This document shows positions 12,871 to 30,417 of a stretch of DNA of 64,000 bases, piece after piece. A program made the position numbers and the translations under genes. Source of the DNA: Nyssa sinensis (Eukaryota; Streptophyta; Magnoliopsida; Cornales; Nyssaceae); assembly GCA_008638375.1 (NCBI GenBank), contig CM018043.1, forward strand, positions 59,029,510-59,093,509, read 5' to 3'. The notes under the pieces were generated by a model. The model had not been told where the DNA came from. It made no database searches and worked only from the letters and a program-made list of their open reading frames with translations. Numbering within the stretch: the first letter of the stretch is position 1; each line of letters begins with the position of its first letter.

Positions 12871-13378
12871 GGCCACTTCTTATGACAATTAGGCTAATTT
12901 TTTATTAATATTTTTTTAAAATACATTTATCTCTTATATTTTACTCGACAAACTATAATATTCTTTCAAGTCATTTTTTTTAAATGACAAAATTATTCTT
13001 TTTATTTTATTTTAATGTTTTTACATTTTTTCAATTTTAACCATTTTTTTTAATTTTAAATAAATATTTATTAAAATCTTAAATTTATTTTTATAGAAAA
13101 TGAAAATAAGTTATTTATCATAAATTTATTTTTATATAAAATAAAAAAATTCTTTAAAAAAAGCTGAAAAAAATTAGTCAAAATTAAAAATATGCAAAAA
13201 GAAAAAAAAAAGGAAAGGGATAGTTTTGTTATTTTGAAAGAAAAAGTTGACTGGAGAGAAATATTTGTAGGTTATTAAGTAAAGTAGGAGATGTCAGTAT
13301 AATTTTAAAAGTCTAACGAGAAGTTAGTATAATTGTTAGAAACTTTAAAAAATGTCACTATAACGTACCCTTGTTTTT

Positions 13379-13415
<37 letters not shown>
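12870..13415. repeat. Dispersed AT-rich repeat, copy A
   Basis: This segment shares many blocks in the same order with 20340-20640. Shared blocks include a GACAAACTATAATATT-like block, AAATGACAAAATT, and AAATAAATATTTATTAAAATC followed by a poly-A/T region. It is non-coding and ends near a (TA)n tract at 13385-13412. The family is not identified. Confidence 0.55.
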
Positions 13416-14332
13416 CTTCGTTGGGGGTTTTTTTTTTATATAGAAAATACTATGTATTCTTAATTTATATTTTCAGTATGAGTGTTAGAATATATTGATT
13501 TTGAATTTTATAAGATGTAATTGTTAAAATCATGTATCATAACACTTCATATAGAAATACAATTGAAAATTTAAATTGGGAATACGTAACCCTATTCTTT
13601 TATTGAAGCATTTAATTGGTATCTTGTTTGATTTTTGTGCTAGCATGTGATTAGATATCTGGTGCTAATCTAATTGAGATATAGAGCTGTGTCCATGAGC
13701 TTTTTGCACTTAAACCTCTATTGATGTACTGGATATGTATTTCTTGTACACTTTGATTATGTCAATATAATTTTTTTTTTATTGATAAAAAAATCAAATA
13801 TAGCAACAATATATTTTTAGGAGTGAAAGACACGTAGTAAATAAAATCTTTGCATTTTCTTATCAACCAATGCATTTTCTTAAATTCATTGCAAATAACT
13901 GATTATTTATTACGCTTAAAAACGTCACAAATATGTAATCATGTAAATATTGTATTATTAGTTGCGAATTCTATTAAAATGCTGCAAATATGTAATGATG
14001 TAAATATTGTATTGTGAGACATGTAAATTGTTTTATAGTATTTTCTTAGTTCATTAAGGTAAATGTAGCAAAGAATTCTAAAGAAATCAAGATATGTAAT
14101 TAACTTCAGTTACATTAATAAGATACCTGGTTTTCTTTAAATGTTAAATGCCAGGGGGTAAATTTATCAAGTACTCAAGCATTAAAAAGCCTTAAGTTAA
14201 GCTGCATTTAGCCTCTTTAGGTATGACAAATCTCAAATGCAAATGGTGCGGTTGGTTTAATAAACATAAAAAATTCTTGGCATGGTATCTCCTACTATTC
14301 CCACCATGGAAGTGCAGAGTCAACTTAATTTA
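13416..14332. other. Intergenic region without gene
   Basis: AT-rich spacer between the MYB gene and its partial duplicate. A short partial repeat (AATATGTAATGATGTAAAT type) occurs twice near 13930-14010. No coding potential recognised. Confidence 0.5.
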
Positions 14333-16004
14333 GAAGAATACTTATTCATGGGGAACAATATCTGAAGAGCTCATCAATGGAAGTACTTTGCAGATAGATC
14401 CATTTTTGCTGGAAGACTTGTATAAATATAGTGGAGGATAATCCAATGGAAATTGGAGAACTCAATTAACTTTCCATGCCCATTTCATCGGGTGCAGCTC
14501 CAAGAGACATGTGATTTCTATAATGATGAATCTAATAGGATGTATCTTCTCATATTCAAAATATTTTTGTATTATTTGATAAATTTTATTTATTATTATT
14601 AAGAGTCATATTATTATACATGTGAATGTTGTTATTTTGTATCATGAGATGGTTAGTCATTGAATTATTATTAGAAATAGTTCAAGTATATAAGTGAGAT
14701 TTATGTACAATATATATGAATTTATAATCAAGGAGCTATAGAAATATTCATAGTCATTGATGAGACTGTGCATCTTATCTATAAGACTATAATACACTTG
14801 ACTTTTATGTGATATGGTGGTTTATCTCAACCACTGGACTAATCGACTCTGAATTATTATATTAGTGTTTTCGGAATACACTGAGTTATATCTCTATAAA
14901 AAAAATACATTATATAAAGTTATCATCTTTGATGTGACTCTTATATTCATTATTCGTTGTGAGTTCTTAATCTTAAGAGAATAGTAGACTCAAGTTTTTA
15001 ATGGTGGTGACTTTGAGTTATGAATGAGTGAGGTATCTTAGATCAATATCTCGGTATCTTGAAAAATCATTGTTTAGGTTGTGACAATACATATTCTCAA
15101 GATGGAATTTATACTCTCTAAATTAGATAGAAGGATCACCAATGCATTAACTCAATTAATTAATCACTAAAATCCGGATCTGGTCTTTTCAATAAATTAT
15201 TTATTGAAATGTTGACCATTTAATAGTGATTAATAATTTATGAATTAAGTTCTAAAAATAATTAGGAATTAGTTTGACGGTATATAAGTCTAAATTCTAA
15301 TTATTAATATCTAAATAGTGGGGCACATTGTATATGTTTAGTGATTTTGAGTTTTTCTCTATTTTACCAAATTAGAGTGTAATTCTAATTATTTAGTAGA
15401 ATTAATTAAAATTAATTAGTCATTAATTAATTAAGAGTTAATTAAAAATTAATTGACTAATTAGTGCTCCCTAGATCATTTATTTTGTTATAATTTTATA
15501 GACTCCTATAAATATGTGATTTAAAGAGAATAACCGCATACAAGTTGTTATTATTATTTTCTTGCGAGAGCTAAAAAGATAGACCCTACTCTCATTTCTG
15601 TGTACGATTTGCATATAGAAAAAAGATGAAAAGATTTATAAAAGTAAGAAAATGAAAATTGTATTAATTTTTTCGAAAAAACTTCTTCTAAGAATAAATT
15701 AATTTTAACCTCACTTTTCAAAATTGTATAATTTATATAAAACAAATCCAATTCCCTTCTGCTATAATTACAACCCAACAAAATAAATCATTAGCTTGTG
15801 GTTCAAGTTCTCCATGTTAGCTGAAGAGTTAGAAATGTGAAAAAAAAAAAAAAATGGCAGCAATAATTTTGAAGTGTTTAGCATGCATCTTCTGTTCTCA
15901 AAAAACAAACCGAAGCAAAATCTGTGCATGAGGCGCATGAACGAGAATAAAAAAGATGATGTGAAAACTAGAATAATTTATTAATGTTATATTAAGTCTG
16001 TGCA

Positions 16005-16043
<39 letters not shown>

Positions 16044-16090
16044 TTGCACTTTGAATTTACTCTTCTTTATTCACTTTGAATTTTCTTTGG
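14333..16090 (+). pseudogene. Partial duplicate of MYB exon 3 and 3' flank, split by an LTR-like insertion
   Basis: Positions 14333-14532 are a diverged copy of MYB exon 3 (parent about 12111-12305). They include the blocks for [21 protein letters not shown] and the PCPFH segment. Positions 15785-16090 continue with the copy of the exon end, the AGAAATGTGA stop region and the 3' flank (parent to about 12740). The copy lacks the DNA-binding repeats and carries frameshifts, such as an insertion before the PCPFH block and an in-frame stop in GTTAGCTGA. The two halves are separated by 14533-15780. It is a non-functional local duplication. Confidence 0.85.
14533..15780 (+). mobile_element. Solo-LTR-like insertion, 1248 bp, inside the MYB duplicate
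   Basis: The insertion is defined by comparison with the uninterrupted MYB exon 3. It begins TAATAGGATGTATC, probably a decayed TGTTAGGATG, and ends CAACCCAACA. These ends form the imperfect inverted repeat TGTTRGG...CCCAACA that is typical of LTRs. A second truncated copy of its first ~190 bp lies at 32145-32335. There is no coding sequence. Target-site duplication is unclear (GAATC on the left, AAATA then AATC on the right). The LTR class is an inference. Confidence 0.65.
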
Positions 16091-17965
16091 AAGTAAATGG
16101 ATAAATGGAAAACAATTCAAATGTTAACTGTTTTTTTTTTTTTTGGTTGGGGCCGGTGGGGGTGTTGGGGGGAACTAATAGTAATGATTTTTAGTATTTC
16201 TAAAGGACTTTTTGTATCCTTAGGTAAGAATTAATCAAAGAAGTGTCTAAAATTATTTATGTACATGTATAAATATAGAGTTCTTGTCATTGAATGTAAA
16301 GCCTTGAGAGGCCATGAAAAAGTGAAAAAGCTCCGAGGGTGGAAATGAAACTCATTTGAAGAAATATAATATATTTGATTTGAGTGATTATAAAATAGGG
16401 TAGTACCAGAGTGTACAAAAAAAAACTAATATTTTGTGTCAGAGTTAGAATGATTCTAGAAGCCCTTAACAAATCAAAGTTGGTTTAAGAATAAATTTGA
16501 GCTCTGAGGTGATCTTAGAGGCCTCAACAAATTATAGTTGAGCTAAGAATAAATCAGAGTTCTAGAATGATCTTAGAAGCTTTAACATAGGCTAAGAATA
16601 AATCAGAGGCAGAGTGATTCTAGAGGCCTCAACAAATCAGAGTTGGACTAAGAATATATTAGAGTTTTGGGTTATGATAAAATCTAGGAACATGACAAAA
16701 CTAACAACTGGTGTTGATTGATGAAGAATATTAATTTCTTGGTCATCAAAAAGAAGAACAAGAAGGAAAAGGAAAAGGAAAAGAAGTGAAGAAGAGAAAA
16801 AAATACTCAATGCAAATTGAAAGGGTTAGCAAGCAGGCCTAACCACATGAAAGAGGAAAACAGAAACGCTTGCAAGTGCTTTTTCCATTAAAAGAAAAGG
16901 CCAGAGACCATGTGTCGGCAAAGAAAATAAATAAAATTGATTGACTAGAAAACAGAAGGTGTTTGGACCACGGGGTTGATATTATAATTGGCTAATTTGA
17001 TTAGACAAAACCTGTTTTGTGAGTAATTCTTACATAAGTCCTACGAGTGAGTACCTCGATGCCCGTTCTTCTCCAAGTTCGTACAAGAGACCGTGTATCA
17101 CTTCCGGTTGACTTAGGTTCTCGAAGGATAAAATGGTATTTTGTATTTGATTCGGATCTCACATACTCACATCATGCATGCATTACATATAGATTTTATA
17201 TTATCATCATGTATGTAATTGACTTGTAATTGTGAACTAATTCTCCCAAAATGCATCTTTAAAACACTTATGGAAAAAATTTCAGTTCACAAGACAAGCA
17301 ATGAATGAGCAACTCATTGTTGCTCGGTCGAACAAACAACAGAGAAGTTCGTTCTTATTCGTTTTCATTTGTTCGAATATCTGTATCAAACGAGTTGATA
17401 CAACCTCAGAGTTATACTCGCTTGATATTCATTTTTTATTCGTTCGAACGAACCCTAGGCAGAAAATGGATTTATAATATGATTTTTAGCCATGTGGGGA
17501 CCAATTAAGCTCTTTGCGAAAAATACATTTTAGAGCAACAAAAAACAGAGTGAGAGAGTCTCAATTTGTGAAAGCTAATTTGTTGATAGATCTTGAAGCT
17601 TTTGTGAGAGATCATTCATACATGATATTCATCATCATCTCTACTTATTTTCATTGATCAAATTTGATCAAACCACACGATCTAAAGAGCCTTGGTTCAC
17701 ATCAAACTCACTATTGATGATAGATAGGAGTTCAAGCACGACGATTTGGCTTTGAAGAATCGGTAGACGTTGTGGGTGAAAAATTGAATTCACAACTAAT
17801 TGCTTGAAAAATAAAAACTTACACCACTTAAATAGAACCTTTGTCCTACCAACACTTACTATAATGTTATTGTGTTAATTATATTAATGATTTTAAGAAA
17901 ACTCTCTTTTTATTATAAAAGTATATTAAATTATACACAATATTCATAAAAAGTTATGAAATATA
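16091..17965. other. Repeat-rich intergenic region with ~65-bp degenerate tandem repeats
   Basis: Near 16438-16680 a unit with AGAGGCCTCAACAAAT and CTAAGAATAAATCAGAG recurs about four times with divergence. Purine-rich GGAAAA repeats sit near 16765-16790. The segment 17520-17790 looks like the transcribed end of an LTR. A decayed LTR retroelement is possible, but no gag or pol homology was found. Confidence 0.4.
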
Positions 17966-17972
17966 AATTATT

Positions 17973-18792
17973 TGTCACATCCCGAAATTCACCCTATGCG
18001 GATTAGGGGACGCGGGTGCACTTAACTAAAATACATTCAAATTATACATTACATCAAGTTTAAATATTGCAGCAGAAGCAATCACACATGTTATATTCAT
18101 CCTTTAAGTATCTAGATAGGCTAGATTTTTTTTTTTTTTTGAAACATTACATTCATCAACATTACAACAAATACTTATCACGACATTTATCCTTGCTAAT
18201 TCTTGATTACATCAATTGTGAGTCCCATACCTCACGTTCACATCTCATATATGTTTAAACTTCATATTTATTCTAACTATGAGTCTCATACCTCACATAC
18301 CATTTTGAACTGCATACTTACCCTAACTATGAGTTGCATACCTCATGCAGCACTTCAATTCCATGCACTTTACTATAGTTATGGGTTTCATACCCCACCT
18401 TCATAACTATATTTCAGCGGTTCACTTTAGTTGTGAGTCCCATACTTCACCTTCATATCACTTGTACATATAAGGGATAAATCTATGTGAGCTTTATGAA
18501 AAAGCTCATGAGTAATTCCAGTACCTTTTCAAAAGTTTTTCAATTGATAGCATTTTTTAAGTAAAAAGTATTTCATGATAAAAATACGCTATTAACTAAT
18601 CACATTTTATAGCACATGGTATAAGCCACTTGAAACAAAACATTTAATCAAGTAGTATTTAACACGTAGTCTTGTACAAAAAAATTTTGTAACAATAATT
18701 CATGTCGTAGAAAGCTTGTAAATACATACAGGATTGCCATTTGGTGGATGTTGTGTGATTGACTAAGATGTTGGTGCACTAGGGTCGTGACA
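17973..18792. mobile_element. LTR-like or terminal-repeat element, about 820 bp, with internal minisatellite
   Basis: It starts TGTCACATCCCGAAATTCAC and ends GGGTCGTGACA, so the termini are short inverted repeats (TGTCAC and GTGACA). Internally, about five diverged copies of a ~60-bp unit containing GTGAGTCCCATACCTCA lie between 18218 and 18455. The opening resembles repeats I have seen in several dicot genomes. No clear target-site duplication was found, so the ends are provisional. Non-coding. Confidence 0.45.
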
Positions 18793-20340
18793 CCTCACTT
18801 CATTATGAAATTTTCCTACTTAGTTTTACTTTACGTCCGTTTTTTTGTGACCATTTTAACACAAAAGTGTTAATAGCTCTATAGGTTTCTTTTTTAGAAG
18901 TTAATTATTTGTTTGTATAAGGTGCAAGTTCAAGTTTTGACCAACTTCTTTTCGGCCTTTTTTTATTTCATTTTCTTTTATTTATGATGCATTAAACTTT
19001 CTTTTATTATTTATTTATTAATTTTTGTTTGCTACCTAACATTATTTTTATCACTAGGTTTAGTCTTTTTGATTTTTATCATCTTATCATAACTTGTGTC
19101 ATTTATTAATATTTTATGAATTATTGCTTTAACAAATAATATTCTAAAAAGTTAGTATTTCCTAACATTTAATACAGTGTAATTATATATTAATACTATT
19201 AATATCTTTAAATTGACACTAATAACTCTAGAAGTAATTCAGAAGACTCTCTTTTTATTACTGTATTAATAATTAATAATAATTATCATATTATAAAATA
19301 TTAATTATTAAAAATAAATTTAAGATTCCATAGAATTGGCTGGTTGACTTTAAATTTCGGGTTTGGACTGCAGAATCACTTCCAGAGTTGTTGTGATTCA
19401 AATTATGGGCGTCTGATGTATGACCCATTTCTGACTTCTTGAATTCTTTCACGTGCAGGTGGCTTTTTTGAAAAAGTCATCCTTCCCAATCTTTCTATGA
19501 TTTTGGTAATCACACTGGTGACAACAACATCATGCATCACTTGCACTGGCCCATCTAGACTATAAGTTCAAGAGAGTAAAATATAAAATTGAAAATTTAT
19601 TATAAATTTTTGTAAAAAATTATAATAAAAAAATGAAGGGTCACTCTTAATTTTCCTTTTTAAATATTTTTAAAAAAAATAAAAAAAATTTAAAATTTAA
19701 AATATTTAATTTATCATTAAAGATATTCATGGTCCGGTCAAATCCGCTTCTGCATCGCTATATACGGAATTTCTTAACAAAAAAAGAGAGACTATACTTG
19801 AAATAAAATTTTAAAAAAAGACTTTGGCCTAACTTCAAATCAGCATAATATAATGCTTGAATTTTTTTAAAAAATTGTAAAGAAATTGTTTATTTGTTGG
19901 TTTTGCTTTTTACCATGAAAGGATAGTGTATCAGGGGAAGGTTCACCTGGCAAATGCCTATATATATATATATATTAGTTGTGAATTTGATACTGTTTTT
20001 TTGTATTATGTGTCCTTTTTTCTTGATCGTTAGGGGAGAGATTTGTTTAATTATCCACAACTAACTAGAAAATGGAAGTTTTTGATTTAGTAAACAAATT
20101 TCCAACCTCATTTTATTTATCGAAAATGAGGTCAAATTAAAAATGAAAAGAAGACCATAACATGTTGAAAAGAAAAGTCATGGGAAACTCTTGCTTTAAA
20201 AATTTTTGATTAGAAGAAGACTCCAATCAAGAAGCCGGTATTGGCCTAAATGTATTGTTTCTTTTTAATCAACAAGTAAACTAAGTACTCTAACCCCACC
20301 TTCTATAATAACAAGAATGGCCCCATTCATAAATTAATTA
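18793..20340. other. Intergenic AT-rich region
   Basis: No gene supported. The sequence is dominated by A/T-rich low-complexity DNA with short (TA)n tracts near 19960-19980. Confidence 0.5.
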
Positions 20341-20640
20341 AAAGGGTAAATCATACTCACCTTCCTTGAATTTTTTGATAATTACACTAATTTCTCTTGA
20401 AATTTCTGATAATTACACTGGCCTCTCTTATTTTATTTGACAAATTATAAATATTTTTTTTAAGTTATTTTTTTTAAATGATAAAATTGTCTATTTCTTG
20501 TTTTTTATATATATATATAATTTTTTTTTTTTAACTTTGATTATTTTTTTTTGAATTTGTTTCATTTTCAAATAAATATTGATTAAAATCTTAATTTTTT
20601 TTAATTTTTTTTTTATTTTCAAATAAATATTGACAAACTA
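20340..20640. repeat. Dispersed AT-rich repeat, copy B
   Basis: It shares an ordered set of blocks with 12870-13380: GATAATTACACT-type blocks, GACAAATTATAAATATT, AAATGATAAAATTGTC, and AAATAAATATTGATTAAAAT. It is directly followed by a LINE fragment at about 20640. Non-coding. Confidence 0.55.
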
Positions 20641-21270
20641 CAAATATCCTACTTACTGGAATGATATAAACAAAAGAGTACCATACATGTTCTTTGCTAA
20701 TTCTAAGGCCCACATATCGAAGATCAATTTCTGTCATGTTACTTGGAATGTATGCAATAGGGATCCCTCCTACCTAGTTAGATACTTGGGACTTGGGAGT
20801 GCCCCTAATTGCTACCAATCTTTTAGCTAAGGACTGTAGAAATCTTATTGTGAAAGATCAAAATAAGAATCAAGAATTGGTTAACTACAACTATCCTATA
20901 CTGGCGGACTCTATTCAGTCCTTTTTAGGGTGCAAATTCATTAGTCAAGCCGAAAAGGTGTTGTAAAGGAAATTGAAAAGAGGCCAAGTTCATTTCTTTA
21001 GTTTGGCCCTAATTTAAGCAACAATAGGGCAAAACTACAATGGGAGGCAATTGCAATCCTAAGAGATAAAAGGGGATTGGGTATCAAGAGGCTCTTTCAG
21101 AATGAAATAAAGCTTTCGTGGTGAGGGATTTGTGGGCTATCTACAACATGAAAGGAATCTCTTTTGGGTCAAATGGTGTCACATCTATCTCTTAAGAGGT
21201 ACAAATATATGTGCAATAAATCTCCTTAAAATTGGAAGAAAATGCTCAATAGGTAAGAGGCTAGAGGTCT
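20640..21270 (+). mobile_element. Degenerate LINE reverse transcriptase C-terminal region
   Basis: Plus-strand frames give, with stops and frameshifts, FANSKAHISKINFC, SYLVRYLGLG, NLLAKDCRNLIVK, KRGLGIKRLFQNEIKLS and NLFWVKWCHIYLL. These match the ordered motifs downstream of the RT catalytic core in plant L1 elements (RYLGLPL, KGLGI, WVKW). Strongly decayed and non-functional. Confidence 0.75.
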
Positions 21271-22280
21271 CTTATTAGAATGGCCGCAGCAAGTAGGGAA
21301 TGGGAGCAATACCTTGATGTTTGTTTGCCGGCTTGGAAAGAGAATTAGATAAATTAGTCTTGATAATTTTTTGAAACCGGTATTTGAAAGAAAAAAAAGA
21401 GAGAAAGAGACTCACTAATAGTAGCGAAAGTAAATAATGAGTCATAACATAAATAAAATAATAAAAATGTAAGATTGATATTACTAATTCTATCACTATT
21501 AATGAATGAGAGAACTAATCCACCCTCATTCTAGGGTTTGATTACTAGCATCCAATTATACAAAAAATTGGTATTAATGTTATTGCTGAGTTTTAAAGCC
21601 ACCCCTTGTGCCAAAATTTATAGAATAGTGTTGAAAATAAGTGGTCTTAGCCTCCACCCTCTAACTCCAGATGCCTCAACAAGTAATGCTATGGGTCATG
21701 GAGATCAAAAGAATTACCCTTGAGACAATTTTCTTCCTAACACTCTTCGTGAGGATTGGGAATGACTATTCCACGTAATATTATTAAAAACTATTCTAAA
21801 TATTTCTTTAGTCTAGACGAGTAATTCGTATTCAATTTTATATCATTTTGATTTCATTTTCTATTTCATTTTACTCTTACATATCAAACATAACCTAATA
21901 GATACTCAATTGTGTTTCCAAAGTGATGTGTCATTAACACAAAGTGACACATCATTTTGGAGATATAATTGAGAAAATAAATTGAGAAATTCTAATATTT
22001 TTTTTATTTTATATGAAAAATAATTTTTGTGACACATCATTTTGGAGATATAATTGAGAAAATAAATTGAGAAATTCTAATATTTTTTTATATTTTATAT
22101 GAAAAATACATTTTTATCATCTCAAACGAGCTTTTTTGGGTTGATGACCCTCAGCTCAATTCATTTTAATAAAAAAAATTAACATAAAAAATAATTGTTA
22201 AAATTTAATTAAATGAGCAATCACATTTTTAAACAATTTTTACAAATACAAATGCAACATTACATGAACAAAGGATACCC
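21271..22280. other. Intergenic region with an 85-bp tandem duplication
   Basis: A unit beginning GTGACACATCATTTTGGAGA occurs at 21944 and again at 22029 (period 85 bp, nearly identical). A related partial unit lies just upstream (GTGATGTGTCATTAACAC). No gene recognised in the rest. Confidence 0.7.
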
Positions 22281-22319
22281 CAAATGAAGGCCCAAAATCC
22301 CAAAATTTCTTTGAGTGGA

Positions 22320-22600
22320 CACATGGGCTTCAAGCTAGCTCGGCCCAATTAATAGTTCTACTTTTACAGCAAAAATAGATACGAGTCAGGTTATTGGGCA
22401 ATGAATCCAAACCTGGCCCACTGCAACCGCAACGGATCGACCAATTACAGTCCTCAACGGCCTCGGCCCATTGGATAACGTAGTCATATCATATGCACTT
22501 AAGGACATTCTTGTCATTTGTTTAGTGAAGTGAAGTTTAGGGTTTGGCTATATATTTTCAGAAGAATCGGCGGTTGCTCAATTTTTGTTCGCTAAACGCA
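22320..22600 (+). promoter_or_regulatory. RPL5 promoter with site II and telo-box elements
   Basis: Several GGCCCA or TGGGCC site II-type elements occur at about 22342, 22414 and 22465. A telo-box (TAGGGTTT) lies at 22538-22545, next to a TATA-like CTATATATTTT at 22548. Combinations of site II and telo-box elements are known from promoters of plant translation-machinery genes. The 5' UTR start, near 22580, is inferred. Confidence 0.7.
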
Positions 22601-22625
22601 AAATCAAAGTTCATCTCTTCCAAAA

Positions 22626-28580
<5,955 letters not shown>

Positions 28581-29200
28581 AAGAACCGATGCAGGGTCTG
28601 AGCATAAATAGTTGTTGTTCCTCAGTAAACTTGCTACTTCTCAGTAGTACAATTTGAAACCTATTTACTTTTATTGGAATTTTGCTGTCTTCTGGCCATT
28701 TTTGCAGCTTGACATGGTTTTTCTGTTTAGATGTTGACAATATTTGGATATTTCAATGGTACGAGAAGCAATTTCATATTTTTTTAGGCTCATTGTCATC
28801 AGTAGTAGTCATTGTAGACTGGTTGTAGGGCTGTCAATGGATTGGATTTTGATCCGAATCCTGATTCATTTATTTGGATATGGTATGAAGAATTTGATCT
28901 GAATCCGATAAATGTTCACTCTAATACAGCTACCCTCTTGAGATAAGTTATATAAATGTTTCACTGGGAATCTAATTTAATGGAAACATTGACTAATATG
29001 GATACATTCTTGTAGCATTGGTTCATGGTAAATCTTATTTTATCTAACCTTCTTATCCCGTCGTTTAAACATGGTGTAAAGAGTGGGTGATATACTGCCT
29101 TCAATCATGATTGTCTAAAGAATGTTGAAGACACTTCACCTGAAAGCCAGCCGTCAAATTTGGAACAATAGATGAGCTTCAGTTGATTCTACTCGTGTTT
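28581..29200. other. RPL5 3' UTR and intergenic DNA
   Basis: Contains the presumed RPL5 3' UTR. At about 28828-28910 there is an AGGGCTGTCAATGGATTGG-type segment, a phrase common at the ends of plant non-autonomous hAT elements, but the other end was not found. Confidence 0.4.
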
Positions 29201-29229
29201 CAAAGTTATGATTTTGGATGTGAACACCA

Positions 29230-29610
29230 GGTCCAAAGATATGGATTGCAAGGTATGATGGATAGCTTTTTTCGTCAATATTTTTAATTGTTACTCTTTC
29301 AGCTGAGTGATATACCGAGCTTCACGGACCCTTGCTTGAGAGTTATGGATGGTACAATGTTCTTGTCAGCATTGTTATTGCACTGACAAGCTGTTTCAAT
29401 CATTTTTACTTCTCCAGTTATGGAGTGTATTTGTTGGGTTTAGCATTTCACTCAAATGGCCCATTTTACACGATTGGTGGTGCAGTAGGGATATTAGTCC
29501 TATTGTCGATATTTGTGAAATGCATGATAATGATGTGCAAAATTTGGAACATGAAAAAATTCTATGTTCATGCATATAACAACTCATATGTTTTATATTA
29601 TAACAACTGA
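29230..29610 (+). other. Unassigned open segment, possible gene relic
   Basis: Plus-strand frames overlap here. One opens at 29332 for 92 codons and contains hydrophobic runs (VLVSIVIALTS, GAVGILVLLSIFV). Another frame gives SDIPSFTDPCLRVMDGTMFL after a segment reading YGLQGMMDSFFRQYF. No frame is open over the full stretch and I recognise no family. It may be a fragment of a pseudogene read across frames, or simply chance. Confidence 0.2.
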
Positions 29611-29619
29611 ATGACAGTT

Positions 29620-30417
29620 ATTATTTCACATGCATGACCATGAATTTTTTCTCTTACATTACATGAGTTTAAATGGGATTCACTGATACGTACATCAGAA
29701 ATCGAATTTGTAGCTACTTCCATTTAGTGTGTGAAGACTATGGTTGGAAGCAGTAGAGAACGTTGAGCCAAATAGGAATGAAACCCTGCTGTGAATTTAC
29801 TTATTAGTTATTATGCAATAGCTCGTTTGTTTTCATGTAACACTTCTGTCTTGGTTAGGGGGTAAATTCGAAAGGGTTAAAGTTAGATTTGGAAAATAAA
29901 GATTTAAATTCCTTCTGATTATTATATAAATAATTCTAGAATAATAACACAAATAAACAAATACTTTTTCTTTCTTTCTTTTATTCACTATTAGTGAGCC
30001 TCTTATTTTAGGCACACTTCATTATATTACACGGAAACAATTCAAAGAAAAAGCCTTTATATTTTCTTTGATATACTTAATATATATATATAATGATGAG
30101 GAGAAAGGAAATCGAACTTGCAGGCACTTACATTGCTCAAATAGCAGCTCAATCCTATTTGCCAAGAGCATATACTGGTGTATTCGCAATCGGTTGGGTG
30201 TGTTGGTCATGAAAGGTAATAAAAAGAGCCACGAGGTCCACAGCTATGAAAATCTTATCTGAAACCAACCAATGGACTTCCTCTCCCATATACATCTGTA
30301 TCTCTAGACAGTAGACACTATCCATTCAATAGTTTGTTTTGTGCATCACAAATAGACTTCAAGAATGTGAAATTGTGAATTCATTTGAAACCCAACATAT
30401 CAATTGATACAAAAATC
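29620..30417. other. Intergenic region upstream of the lumen-protein gene
   Basis: No gene supported. It would contain the promoter and 5' UTR of the gene starting at 30418. A (TA)n tract lies near 30080-30093. Confidence 0.45.

Noticed and set aside
18200..18460. CRISPR-like regularly spaced repeat
   Set aside because: The ~60-bp units are diverged along their whole length with no conserved repeat/variable spacer structure, and the genome is a plant's.
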